Source: Palsa-461 sp040414865
GTDB taxonomy: Bacteria; Actinomycetota; Acidimicrobiia; Acidimicrobiales; RAAP-2
Direction: 5' to 3'
NCBI GenBank assembly: GCA_040414865.1
Contig: JBEDUR010000065.1
Location: forward strand, 1 to 7,477
Length of the DNA stretch: 7,477 nt
Positions 1 to 5,778 of the stretch are shown here, piece by piece; the first letter of the stretch is position 1, and every line of letters begins with the position of its first letter. Below the pieces are notes generated by a model. That model did not search any database. It was given only the letters and a program-made list of their open reading frames with translations, and was not told the DNA's origin. The translations under genes and the position numbers were made by a program.

Positions 1-524
1 AGTGCGACGAACTGCTGGGCGGGCCGCCCGACGTCGTCGTCGCGTGTGTGGGTGGCGGCTCCAACGCCGCTGGCACGTTCGCCGGTTTCGTCGACACCGA
101 AGCCCGCCTGGTTGGAGTGGAGGCGGCTGGCGGTGCGGCCGCCACCAACGGCATCCCCGGCGTGCTCCACGGGATGCGGTCGCGGCTGCTCCAGGACGAG
201 GACGGCCAGATCCTGGAAGCCGAGTCGATCTCGGCCGGGCTCGACTACCCGGGCATCGGCCCCGAGCATGCCCACCTCGGCGCCACCGGACGGGCCGAGT
301 ACGTGACGGCCACCGACGAGGCGGTACTCGACGCCTTCGGCCTCCTCGCCCGATCCGAGGGGATCATCCCGGCCCTGGAGCCGGCTCACGCTCTGGCCTG
401 GGTGGTGGCCGAGGCCGGTCGGTCGATCACTCCCGGCTCGAAGGTGCTCGTCACCCTGTCGGGCCGCGGCGACAAGGACGTGGCCGAAGTCCGCGAACAC
501 CTTGGTCGCCGCTCGGCGCCGTGA
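1..524 (+). CDS. trpB: Tryptophan synthase beta chain, C-terminal part (5' end outside window)
   Basis: This is the last 173 codons of TrpB, the PLP enzyme that condenses indole with L-serine to make tryptophan in the cytosolic TrpA2B2 complex. The reading frame is open to the left edge, so the N-terminal half with the PLP lysine is missing. Visible family motifs are GGGSNA (bases 51-68; PLP phosphate loop), GVEAAGG (115-135; the conserved Glu facing the PLP ring), VLHGMRSRLLQDEDGQI, the strongly conserved SISAGLDYPGIGPEHAHLG block, EGIIPALEPAHA, and LSGRGDKDV near the end, whose Ser contacts the PLP pyridine nitrogen. The stop TGA at 522-524 overlaps the GTG start of trpA as GTGA, the usual sign of translational coupling between subunits made in equal amounts. 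The stretch GAAATNGIPG before VLHG is less like the common GKHAATL-type sequence, but nothing essential appears lost. Identification is very secure. Confidence 0.97.
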   Translation, partial: CDELLGGPPDVVVACVGGGSNAAGTFAGFVDTEARLVGVEAAGGAAATNGIPGVLHGMRSRLLQDEDGQILEAESISAGLDYPGIGPEHAHLGATGRAEYVTATDEAVLDAFGLLARSEGIIPALEPAHALAWVVAEAGRSITPGSKVLVTLSGRGDKDVAEVREHLGRRSAP

Positions 525-1315
525 ACGACAGCGGAGTCCGGGCCGCGGGCCTGGAACCAACCCTGCGGGCCCGGCGCGACCGAGGCGCCAAGCTGCTCAT
601 CCCCTACGTGATGGCCGGGATGGTCGAGGACTGGGTGCCGGTGCTCCAGACCGTGGCGGCCGCCGGCGCCGACGCCATCGAAGTGGGACTGCCGTTCTCG
701 GACCCGATGATGGACGGGCCGGTCATCCAGGCCGCCGGGCTGGCCGCACTCGACCGGGGGACGACCGTCTCAGGAGTGCTCGACCAGCTGGCCTCGGCCG
801 ACCTCGGGGTGCCGGTCGTGGTCATGACCTACTACAACCTCGTCTTCCGGGCCGGCCACCGTCGCTTCGCCGCAGCCCTGGTGGCGGCCGAGGTGTCGGG
901 CGCCCTGGTACCCGACCTCGCCCTCGAGGAGCTGGGGCCTTGGGCGGCCGCCGCCGACGACGCCGGTGTCGAGACCGTCCTCATGGTCGCCCCACCAACC
1001 CCGCCCGAGCGGGTGGCGGCGCTGGCTGCCCGAGCCCGCGGGTTTCTCTACGCGGTCGCCCGGATGGGGGTGACCGGCGAGCGCGACGAGCTCGGGGAGG
1101 CAGTCCCGGCTTTGGTCGGCCGGGTCCGGGCCGTGAGCGACCTGCCGGTGTGCGCCGGAATCGGCATCTCCACACCCGACCAGGCCGCGGCGATGAGCGA
1201 GGTCGCCGACGGGGTGGTCGTCGGCTCGGCGCTGGTCCGCCGGCTGCTCGAGGGGGCCGGCCCCGATGGCGCGGCGCGGTTCGTGGGCGAGCTCCGAACG
1301 GCGATCGGTCCCTGA
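521..1315 (+). CDS. trpA: Tryptophan synthase alpha chain
   Basis: This 264-residue TrpA (E. coli: 268) cleaves indole-3-glycerol phosphate to indole and glyceraldehyde 3-phosphate and channels the indole to TrpB. The GTG start at 521 is chosen because it overlaps the trpB stop (GTGA) and gives the family's usual length. The frame is open further left only because it shadows trpB. The fold is a TIM barrel. The catalytic Glu is E54 in IEVGLPFSDP and the catalytic Asp is D65 in MMDGP (E. coli E49 and D60). Y177 in FLYAVARMGVTG corresponds to E. coli Y175, and GVTG (183-186) is the active-site loop. AGIGIST and DGVVVGSALV near the C-terminus are the phosphate-binding loops. Two departures from the common pattern are AGMVEDW where most TrpA have a GDP-type turn, and A180 where Ser is usual in SRxGVTG. 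Neither is a catalytic residue, so the enzyme is expected to be active. No clear Shine-Dalgarno is seen, which fits coupling to trpB. Confidence 0.96.
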   Translation: MNDSGVRAAGLEPTLRARRDRGAKLLIPYVMAGMVEDWVPVLQTVAAAGADAIEVGLPFSDPMMDGPVIQAAGLAALDRGTTVSGVLDQLASADLGVPVVVMTYYNLVFRAGHRRFAAALVAAEVSGALVPDLALEELGPWAAAADDAGVETVLMVAPPTPPERVAALAARARGFLYAVARMGVTGERDELGEAVPALVGRVRAVSDLPVCAGIGISTPDQAAAMSEVADGVVVGSALVRRLLEGAGPDGAARFVGELRTAIGP

Positions 1316-1341
1316 GCCCGGCTGATCGCCCTCAGCTCGGG
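1300..1341. terminator. Overlapping hairpins at the trpA/fabF convergent junction
   Basis: Two alternative stem-loops fill the 16-base gap between converging stop codons. Hairpin A pairs 1300-1310 with 1320-1330: GGCGATC/GATCGCC is perfect and two G-U pairs extend it on the rightward transcript. Hairpin B pairs CCCG plus GCTGA (1317-1325) with TCAGC (1332-1336) and CGGG (1338-1341), with one bulged base. It is equally good on the leftward transcript, where it includes the fabF stop. Neither is followed by a T-tract, so this would be a U-poor, actinobacterial-style terminator. The function is inferred from position and pairing only. Confidence 0.4.
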
Positions 1342-2531
1342 GGGACGAACACCAGGCAGCCGTTGTGGCCGCCAAAGCCAAAGGAGTTCGAGATCACGGG
1401 GGCCGGGGTGAAGGGGCGAGGTTCGCCGGCCACCACGTCGAGGCCGATCTCAGGGTCCAGCTGCTCGAGGCCGGCGGTCGGTGGGATCGTCGAGTGGAAG
1501 ATGGTGAGCGCCGACGCAACGGCTTCGATGGCCCCAGCCGCGCCGAGGGCATGACCGGTGAGGCCCTTGGTCGAGGTGACTGGCGGGCCAGGTGAGCCGA
1601 ACACCTTGGCAATGGCCCTGGCTTCAGCCAGGTCGTTGAGGGGCGTGGAGGTGCCGTGGGCGTTGATGTGGCCAACCTGGTCGGGTTGGATGCCGGCATC
1701 CTCCAGGGCCAGTTCCATGCAGGCCACTGCGCCGGCCCCCTCGGGTTCGGGCGCGGTGATGTGGTGGGCGTCGGCGGTGGAGGCCGCCCCGGCGACTTCG
1801 GCGTAGATGCGGGCGCCGCGGGCGACCGCGCGGTCCTTGGCCTCGAGCACGAGTGCGGCCGCGCCCTCGGCCATGACGAAGCCGTCGCGCCGCAGGTCGA
1901 AGGGGCGCGACTCGCCCGACGTGCTCAGCGCGGTCATGTTGGTGAAGGCAGCTGTGGCCACGACCTGGATCGCCGCCTCGGAGCCCCCGCCGATGGCGAC
2001 GTCGCAGCGCCCCGAGGCCACCAGATGGGCGGCCGCCGCCGCGGCGTGGGTACCGGCCGCACAGGCGGTGCAGATCGCCTCGGAGGGGCCGTGCCAGCCA
2101 AAGCGCATCGAAACGTTCGCTGCCCCGGCGTTGGCCATCATCATGGGCACGAGGAAGGGCGAGACCCGGCCGGGTCCCCTGTGGTCGCACACGATGACCT
2201 GGTCGGCCAGGGTCTCGAACCCGCCGACCCCGGTGGCGAAGATCACCCCCGAGCGGTCCGGGTCCTCGTCGAGCACGCCGGCGTCGCTACGAGCGAGCTC
2301 GGCCGAGGCCACGCTCATCTGCGCGAACCGGTCAAGACGCCGAGCCTCTTTGGGACCGAACCACACCGAGGCGTCGAAGTCCGGTACCCGGCGCTCCCCG
2401 GTGAGCGTCGGGTGGAGCAGCTGCTCCCACAGCGCGTCGACACCGACCCCGCAGCAGGTGACGGCCCCAAGGCCCGTCACCGCGACTGGCCGGCCGACAA
2501 TGGGGCCGTCGAGTGTCCGGCCGAGCAACAT
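1332..2531 (-). CDS. fabF: 3-oxoacyl-[acyl-carrier-protein] synthase II (KAS II)
   Basis: This 399-residue condensing enzyme joins malonyl-ACP to acyl-ACP with loss of CO2, the chain-elongation step of type II fatty-acid synthesis. It has the thiolase-like fold of the KAS I/II family. The catalytic Cys is C157 in ICTACAAGTHA. The two catalytic His are H292 in NAHGTSTP and H327 in TGHALGAAGA, with the conserved K322 just before. This Cys-His-His set identifies an elongating KAS; an initiating FabH would carry Cys-His-Asn. SNSFGFGGHN (381-390) is the C-terminal glycine-rich gate; His replaces the more common Thr there, as in many homologues. Length is slightly below E. coli FabF (413). The ATG start overlaps the acpP stop by one base (TGATG), so translation is probably coupled to acpP. 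It is the last gene of the operon. KAS I (FabB) cannot be excluded by motifs alone, but operon position favours FabF. Confidence 0.94.
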   Translation of the reverse strand: MLLGRTLDGPIVGRPVAVTGLGAVTCCGVGVDALWEQLLHPTLTGERRVPDFDASVWFGPKEARRLDRFAQMSVASAELARSDAGVLDEDPDRSGVIFATGVGGFETLADQVIVCDHRGPGRVSPFLVPMMMANAGAANVSMRFGWHGPSEAICTACAAGTHAAAAAAHLVASGRCDVAIGGGSEAAIQVVATAAFTNMTALSTSGESRPFDLRRDGFVMAEGAAALVLEAKDRAVARGARIYAEVAGAASTADAHHITAPEPEGAGAVACMELALEDAGIQPDQVGHINAHGTSTPLNDLAEARAIAKVFGSPGPPVTSTKGLTGHALGAAGAIEAVASALTIFHSTIPPTAGLEQLDPEIGLDVVAGEPRPFTPAPVISNSFGFGGHNGCLVFVPPS

Positions 2532-2770
2532 CAGAGCTTGGATGTGATGAGGTCGAACGCCTGGCCGACCGTCTCGATGTCCTCGAGCTCGCTCTCCTCG
2601 ACGGTGATGTCGAAGGACTCCTCGAGCGCCATCACCAGCTCGACCAGATCGAGGCTGTCCGCGTCGAGGTCATCGGCGAAGCGGGCCTCCTTGGTGACTT
2701 TCTCTTCCGGTACCTGCAGCACCTCGACCGCGCACTGCTGGAACTTCTCGAATGCTGCGTTGCTGTCCAC
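2531..2770 (-). CDS. acpP: Acyl carrier protein
   Basis: This is a 79-residue acidic helical protein that carries growing acyl chains on a 4'-phosphopantetheine arm. The arm attaches to S39 in DLDADSLDLVELVMALEE, the near-invariant ACP motif; S39 lies at the start of helix II. Length matches E. coli AcpP (78). I chose the GTG at 2770 because it gives the normal ACP length and follows a strong AAAGGAG site (2790-2784), although the 13-base spacing is long. An in-frame GTG at 2821, overlapping the fabG stop as GTGA, would add 17 residues (VTDEHPVRVRERSDRET) that are unlike known ACP N-termini, so it is less likely. The stop overlaps the fabF ATG. ACP is usually needed in much higher amounts than FabD, FabG or FabF, which fits the strong ribosome site inside the operon. 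Confidence 0.93.
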   Translation of the reverse strand: MDSNAAFEKFQQCAVEVLQVPEEKVTKEARFADDLDADSLDLVELVMALEESFDITVEESELEDIETVGQAFDLITSKL

Positions 2771-2783
2771 TGTCTCTCGGTCG

Positions 2784-2808
2784 CTCCTTTCCCGGACCCG
2801 TACCGGGT
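2784..2808 (-). promoter_or_regulatory. acpP ribosome-binding site with adjacent hairpin
   Basis: The 47-base fabG-acpP gap holds AAAGGAG (2790-2784), the best Shine-Dalgarno in the operon. Just 5' of it on the mRNA is a hairpin with stem ACCCG/CGGGT (2808-2804 with 2800-2796) and a three-base loop. An alternative stem, CCCGG/CCGGG (2807-2803 with 2795-2791), would sit directly against the site. Such a structure could tune acpP translation or protect a processed acpP-fabF mRNA. That role is inference. Confidence 0.5.
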
Positions 2809-2817
2809 GTTCGTCGG

Positions 2818-3555
2818 TCACAGCCCCATTCCCATGCCGCCGTCCACTGGGAGGACGGCGCCGGTGATGTAGCCCGCACCGTCGGAGGCGAGGAACCCCA
2901 CCGCGGCGGCAATCTCCTCGGCGTCGGCGATCCTGCCCAGCGGGACCAGGCCCTGCATCTGCTCCACCCGCTCGGCGGCGAGCGCCCCGATCATATCGGT
3001 GGCCACCAGGCCCGGCGCGACCACGTTGACGGTGATGGCCCGGCTGGCCACCTCCCGGGCCAGGGCGCGAGCCATGCCGAGGAGGCCGGCCTTGGAGGCG
3101 GCGTAGTTGGCCTGGCCGGGCAGCCCGACGAAGGCCCCGACCGAGGAGACGAAGACGATCCGCCCGCGGTGCAGGCGCAGCATCTTGGCGACGGCCCGGC
3201 GAGCCACGCGGTAGGAGCCGGTGAGGTTGGTCTCGATCACCTCGGCCCAAGCGTCCTCGCCCATCCGGGCGATGAGCGTGTCGCGGGTGATGCCGGCGTT
3301 GGAAACGAGAACCTCGACCGGGCCAAAGCGCTCCTCGACGCTCGAGAACGCCGCCTCGACCGCGTCCGGCTCGGTCACGTCGCACACAAGGCCGAGCGCG
3401 CCGTCGTCGCGTTGGGCGAGGGCCGAGCGCGAAGTGAACGCGACCCGATCGCCGTTGCGCACGAACCACGACACGCACGCCGCCCCGATTCCCCGCGAGC
3501 CGCCGGTCACCAAGACGCAGCGACCGCGATCGGTTTCCCCGTCCTCTCCGCTCAC
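2818..3555 (-). CDS. fabG: 3-oxoacyl-[acyl-carrier-protein] reductase
   Basis: This is a 245-residue short-chain dehydrogenase/reductase. It reduces 3-oxoacyl-ACP to 3-hydroxyacyl-ACP with NADPH, the first reductive step after FabF condensation. The nucleotide-binding motif TGGSRGIG is at 17-24 and NAG at 86-88. The catalytic tetrad N110, S138, Y151 and K155 (YAASK) matches the E. coli FabG positions. PGLVATDM and the C-terminal GAVLPVDGGMGM are typical FabG endings. The start is GTG, overlapping the fabD stop as GTGA, so translation is probably coupled; no clear Shine-Dalgarno precedes it. SDR enzymes are functionally diverse, but position between fabD and acpP and the near-perfect FabG spacing make the FabG assignment strong. 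Cytosolic, and expected to act as a tetramer as the family does. Confidence 0.93.
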   Translation of the reverse strand: MSGEDGETDRGRCVLVTGGSRGIGAACVSWFVRNGDRVAFTSRSALAQRDDGALGLVCDVTEPDAVEAAFSSVEERFGPVEVLVSNAGITRDTLIARMGEDAWAEVIETNLTGSYRVARRAVAKMLRLHRGRIVFVSSVGAFVGLPGQANYAASKAGLLGMARALAREVASRAITVNVVAPGLVATDMIGALAAERVEQMQGLVPLGRIADAEEIAAAVGFLASDGAGYITGAVLPVDGGMGMGL

Positions 3556-3569
3556 GGCTCGCCGCTCAC
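3544..3569 (-). repeat. Near-perfect 12-bp direct repeat at the fabD/fabG junction
   Basis: On the coding strand GTGAGCGGCGAG (3569-3558) is followed 14 bases later by GTGAGCGGAGAG (3555-3544), with one mismatch in 12. The first copy encodes the FabD C-terminus VSGE; the second starts FabG and also encodes VSGE. The two GTGs are in different frames. A small duplication that set up the stop/start overlap would explain this, but chance is possible. Confidence 0.6.
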
Positions 3570-4784
3570 CCGAAGCCAGAGGAGCGCCTGTCCTTCCTGG
3601 ACGCGCTCGCCGGAGGTGGCCTGCCAGCGAATGACTTCGCCGGCGAAGGGCGTGCGGACCTCGACGGTGCCGACCCGACCGATGAGGTCGCCCACCGCGA
3701 TGACCGACGCCGGGGCGTCGGCCGTTGCGGTACCGGGGAGCAGCCCGGCGCCCGGCGCGGCCAGAGTGGTCTCCGGGATGAAGACACCGCCCGAAGGGCT
3801 GACCACGATGCGCTCGGACATGTACAGGTGCTCGCCGACGTGGTGGGGAGCTTCGGCGGCGCCCTCGGGTCTGGCCATGAGGTCGATGAGCCGGTCGAGA
3901 TCATCGGGCTCGCCGATGGAGACCGTGTCGACGTCGGGGACGCTGCGGCGGGCGAGACCCGTGAGCACCCCGCCCGGGCCGAGCTCGACGAAGACGGTGC
4001 CGCCCGCCGCGGCCAGGGTCTCGAGCGACTGGCGCCACCGGACTGGACTGCACAGCTGGGCCGAGAGCAGACCGGCGATATCGGCTGGGTCGGCGTGGAT
4101 GCGGGCATCGACGTTGGCCACCACCGGGATCTCGGGCGTCCTAAAGGTCACGTCCCCCAGGGCCTTGCGCAGCGGCGCCCTCGCGGCGGACATCAAGGTG
4201 GTGTGGAAAGCACCCGACACCGGGATCGGAAGGACCCGGCGGGCGCCGAGAGTCTTGGCCAGGTCGCCGGCCGTCCTGACCGCCTCGACGGTCCCGGCGA
4301 CGACCACCTGACCGGGGGCGTTGTAGTTGGCCACCCAGACGTCACCCTCGGCCCGCTGGCAGGCCACCTCGGCGTCGTCGTCGGAGATGCCGAGCAAGGC
4401 CGCCATCGTGCCCGGCGCGTCCTCGCCGGCGCGGGCCATGGCCTCGCCCCGGGCGAGCACCAGGGTCACGCCGTCCTCGAACGACATGGCGCCGCTGGCG
4501 ACGAGGGCGGTGTACTCGCCCAAGCTGTGCCCGGCGCAGCCGCCGGGGGAGAGCCCGAGCCGCTCCACCGCGTCCAACACCACCAAGCTCAAGACGAAGG
4601 TGGCCAGTTGGGCGTTGGCCGTCTGGGTGAGCTCCTCCATCGGTGCCGAGAGCAGAAGCTCAGAGAGGTCGCGGCCAGCGGCGGCCGACGCCTCGGACAC
4701 GAGCTCGAAAGAGGGGTGGTCGACCCACGGTGCGCCCATCCCCGAGCGCTGTGATCCCTGCCCGGGGAACGTGAAGACGAGCAC
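3552..4784 (-). CDS. fabD: Malonyl-CoA:ACP transacylase with C-terminal lipoyl-like domain
   Basis: This 410-residue protein moves malonyl from CoA to ACP, supplying FabF with extender units. Residues 1-300 are a complete FabD. GQGSQ (8-12) forms the oxyanion loop, S87 in GHSLGE is the nucleophile, R112 binds the malonyl carboxylate, H194 in SGAFH is the catalytic His, and Q243 in QLCSPVRW matches E. coli Q250. E. coli FabD ends near 309, so residues 305-410 are an extension. After a linker, 324-406 read like a biotinyl/lipoyl barrel (SPSGGVFIPE, IAVGDLIGRVG, VRTPFAGEVIRW, SGERVQEGQALLWLRV). No lysine occurs after K207, so it cannot carry biotin or lipoate. I chose the GTG at 4784 because VLVFTFPGQG is the usual FabD start and AAAGGGAG (4796-4789) lies four bases upstream; the open frame reaching 5147 runs antisense to the next gene. 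First gene of the operon. The barrel assignment is inference from pattern. Confidence 0.93.
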   Translation of the reverse strand: MLVFTFPGQGSQRSGMGAPWVDHPSFELVSEASAAAGRDLSELLLSAPMEELTQTANAQLATFVLSLVVLDAVERLGLSPGGCAGHSLGEYTALVASGAMSFEDGVTLVLARGEAMARAGEDAPGTMAALLGISDDDAEVACQRAEGDVWVANYNAPGQVVVAGTVEAVRTAGDLAKTLGARRVLPIPVSGAFHTTLMSAARAPLRKALGDVTFRTPEIPVVANVDARIHADPADIAGLLSAQLCSPVRWRQSLETLAAAGGTVFVELGPGGVLTGLARRSVPDVDTVSIGEPDDLDRLIDLMARPEGAAEAPHHVGEHLYMSERIVVSPSGGVFIPETTLAAPGAGLLPGTATADAPASVIAVGDLIGRVGTVEVRTPFAGEVIRWQATSGERVQEGQALLWLRVSGEP

Positions 4785-4788
4785 CGCA

Positions 4789-4839
4789 CTCCCTTTGGTC
4801 GGCTCGAACGCGGGTCCCGCCAGCGTGGCGCTGGGCGGG
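4789..4839 (-). promoter_or_regulatory. fabD leader: hairpin and ribosome site
   Basis: The fabD 5' leader contains a GC-rich hairpin, 4839-4816: CCCGCC pairs with GGCGGG and AGCG with CGCT around a CCA loop, with one bulged C. This makes ten base pairs. Nineteen bases after it is the Shine-Dalgarno AAAGGGAG (4796-4789). The spacing to the GTG is four bases, on the short side. The hairpin may be a regulatory or stability element for the operon mRNA, or simply a by-product of high GC. Confidence 0.4.
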
Positions 4840-4915
4840 GAGAACCAGCAAATTCTGGCACGGCCCCGACTCCGCCCGCAGGTTTCGGAACGGTCCCGTT
4901 GGTAACCTCGGGCCA
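4840..4915. promoter_or_regulatory. Divergent promoter region between fabD and the amidase
   Basis: This region must drive both the fab operon (leftward) and the amidase (rightward), and its AAATT core (4850-4854) is a local AT-rich spot. For the rightward gene TAACCT (4903-4908) fits the actinobacterial -10 pattern TANNNT and lies seven bases before the GTG at 4916, a spacing typical of leaderless transcripts. No good -35 is visible. An inverted repeat AACGG-TC-CCGTT (4889-4900) sits immediately upstream of that -10, where a repressor or activator could bind. I cannot pick out the fabD -10 with confidence. Confidence 0.4.
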
Positions 4916-5743
4916 GTGAGGGCCGCGGTCGTCCAGCTGGCGAGCGGTCTCGACAAACGGGCCAACCGCCTCGCCGCCTCGCAGGCCGTGAGGGAAGCCG
5001 GCTCGGCCGGGGCCTCGTTGGTGGTGTTGCCCGAGGCGAGCATGTGCGGCTTCGGTAGTCCCCGCACCGACCTCTCGGAGCTGGCTGAGCCCCTCGACGG
5101 ACCCTTCGTCGCCGCCCTGATCGACGCCAGCGCCGAGACCCGGACAACGGTGGTGGCGGGGACCTTCGAGCCGGCTGAAGGACATCGTGTCTACAACACC
5201 CTGGTCATCATCGGCCCCGGAGGTCCGCTCGGGCACTACCGCAAGATCCACCTGTACGACGCCCTGGGTTGGCGCGAGTCCGACCGAGTCTTCCCTGGGG
5301 AGCCTGGACCGGACAACACCCCGGTGGTGTCGGTCGGGAACCTGTCTGTCGGCGTCTTCACCTGTTACGACCTGCGATTCCCCGAGTCGGCCCGGGTCGC
5401 CGTCGACGCCGGTGCCACTGTTCTTGCGGCCCCCGCGGCCTGGGTGGCCGGCCAGCACAAGCAGGCCCACTGGGCCACCCTCCTCGGCGCCCGAGCCATC
5501 GAGAACACGGCGTACGTCCTGGCGGCGGCGCAGCCGGGGCCGGCCTACACCGGGTGCTCAACCATCCTGGATCCCTTCGGGGTCGTGCTCGCGTGCCTCG
5601 GCACCGACCAAGGGGCCGAGGGTGCCGCCCTCGCTACGGCCGAGCTCGACGCGAGCCGGGTGGAGGAGGCCCGGGCGGCCCTCCCGGTGCTCGCTCACCG
5701 CCGCTATGCCCTTAAGGAACGGACCCCGGTCAGACCCCAGTGA
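4916..5743 (+). CDS. Nitrilase-superfamily amidase, Nit1 / deaminated glutathione amidase type
   Basis: This 275-residue carbon-nitrogen hydrolase cleaves C-N amide bonds through a Glu-Lys-Cys triad. The triad is E40 in VVLPEASMCG, K110 in YRKIHLYD, and C150 in FTCYDLRFPE. HKQAHWATLLGARAIEN (181-197), the YVLAAAQ strand, STILDPFG, and the C-terminal LPVLAHRRYAL match the Nit1 branch, whose best-known members hydrolyse deaminated glutathione, a wasteful side product of transaminases. Omega-amidase (Nit2) and other small-amide hydrolases remain possible; substrate is not readable from motifs. It starts with GTG (chosen for the VRAAVVQL strand typical of the family) and has no Shine-Dalgarno; a -10-like TAACCT seven bases upstream suggests a leaderless mRNA. 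It is divergent from fabD and convergent with the stress-protein gene, so it is probably transcribed alone. It is soluble, with no signal peptide. Confidence 0.85.
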   Translation: MRAAVVQLASGLDKRANRLAASQAVREAGSAGASLVVLPEASMCGFGSPRTDLSELAEPLDGPFVAALIDASAETRTTVVAGTFEPAEGHRVYNTLVIIGPGGPLGHYRKIHLYDALGWRESDRVFPGEPGPDNTPVVSVGNLSVGVFTCYDLRFPESARVAVDAGATVLAAPAAWVAGQHKQAHWATLLGARAIENTAYVLAAAQPGPAYTGCSTILDPFGVVLACLGTDQGAEGAALATAELDASRVEEARAALPVLAHRRYALKERTPVRPQ

Positions 5744-5778
5744 GCGAGCTCGCCCTCACTCCTGGCTCCCGCTCACTG
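5738..5778 (+). terminator. Candidate stem-loop at the end of the amidase gene
   Basis: CAGTGAGCG (5738-5746, spanning the TGA stop) and CGCTCACTG (5770-5778) are a perfect 9-bp inverted repeat enclosing 23 bases. A second palindrome, CTGATC-GG-GATCAG, follows at 5776-5789 and would compete for its last bases. There is no T-tract. Position at the gene end suggests transcription termination or 3'-end protection, but the loop is long and the call is tentative. Confidence 0.35.

Noticed and set aside
2..520. Extension of the trpA frame to the left edge
   Set aside because: It overlaps trpB in another frame and reads as Arg-rich nonsense. The GTG at 521 gives a normal TrpA.
1656..2867. Long rightward open frame (403 codons) opposite fabF and acpP
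   Set aside because: It is antisense to genes with intact catalytic motifs. Its composition is Gly/Arg/His-rich, as expected from a GC-rich shadow frame, and it has no recognisable domain.
2752..4311. Rightward 519-codon open frame opposite fabG and fabD
   Set aside because: It is antisense to conserved enzymes, has no ribosome site and no protein family pattern. High GC makes such open frames common.
4785..5147. N-terminal extension of fabD up to an ATG at 5147
   Set aside because: It would run antisense through the amidase start and encodes an Arg/Pro-rich stretch. FabD normally begins at the FTFPGQGSQ strand, and a ribosome site is present before 4784.
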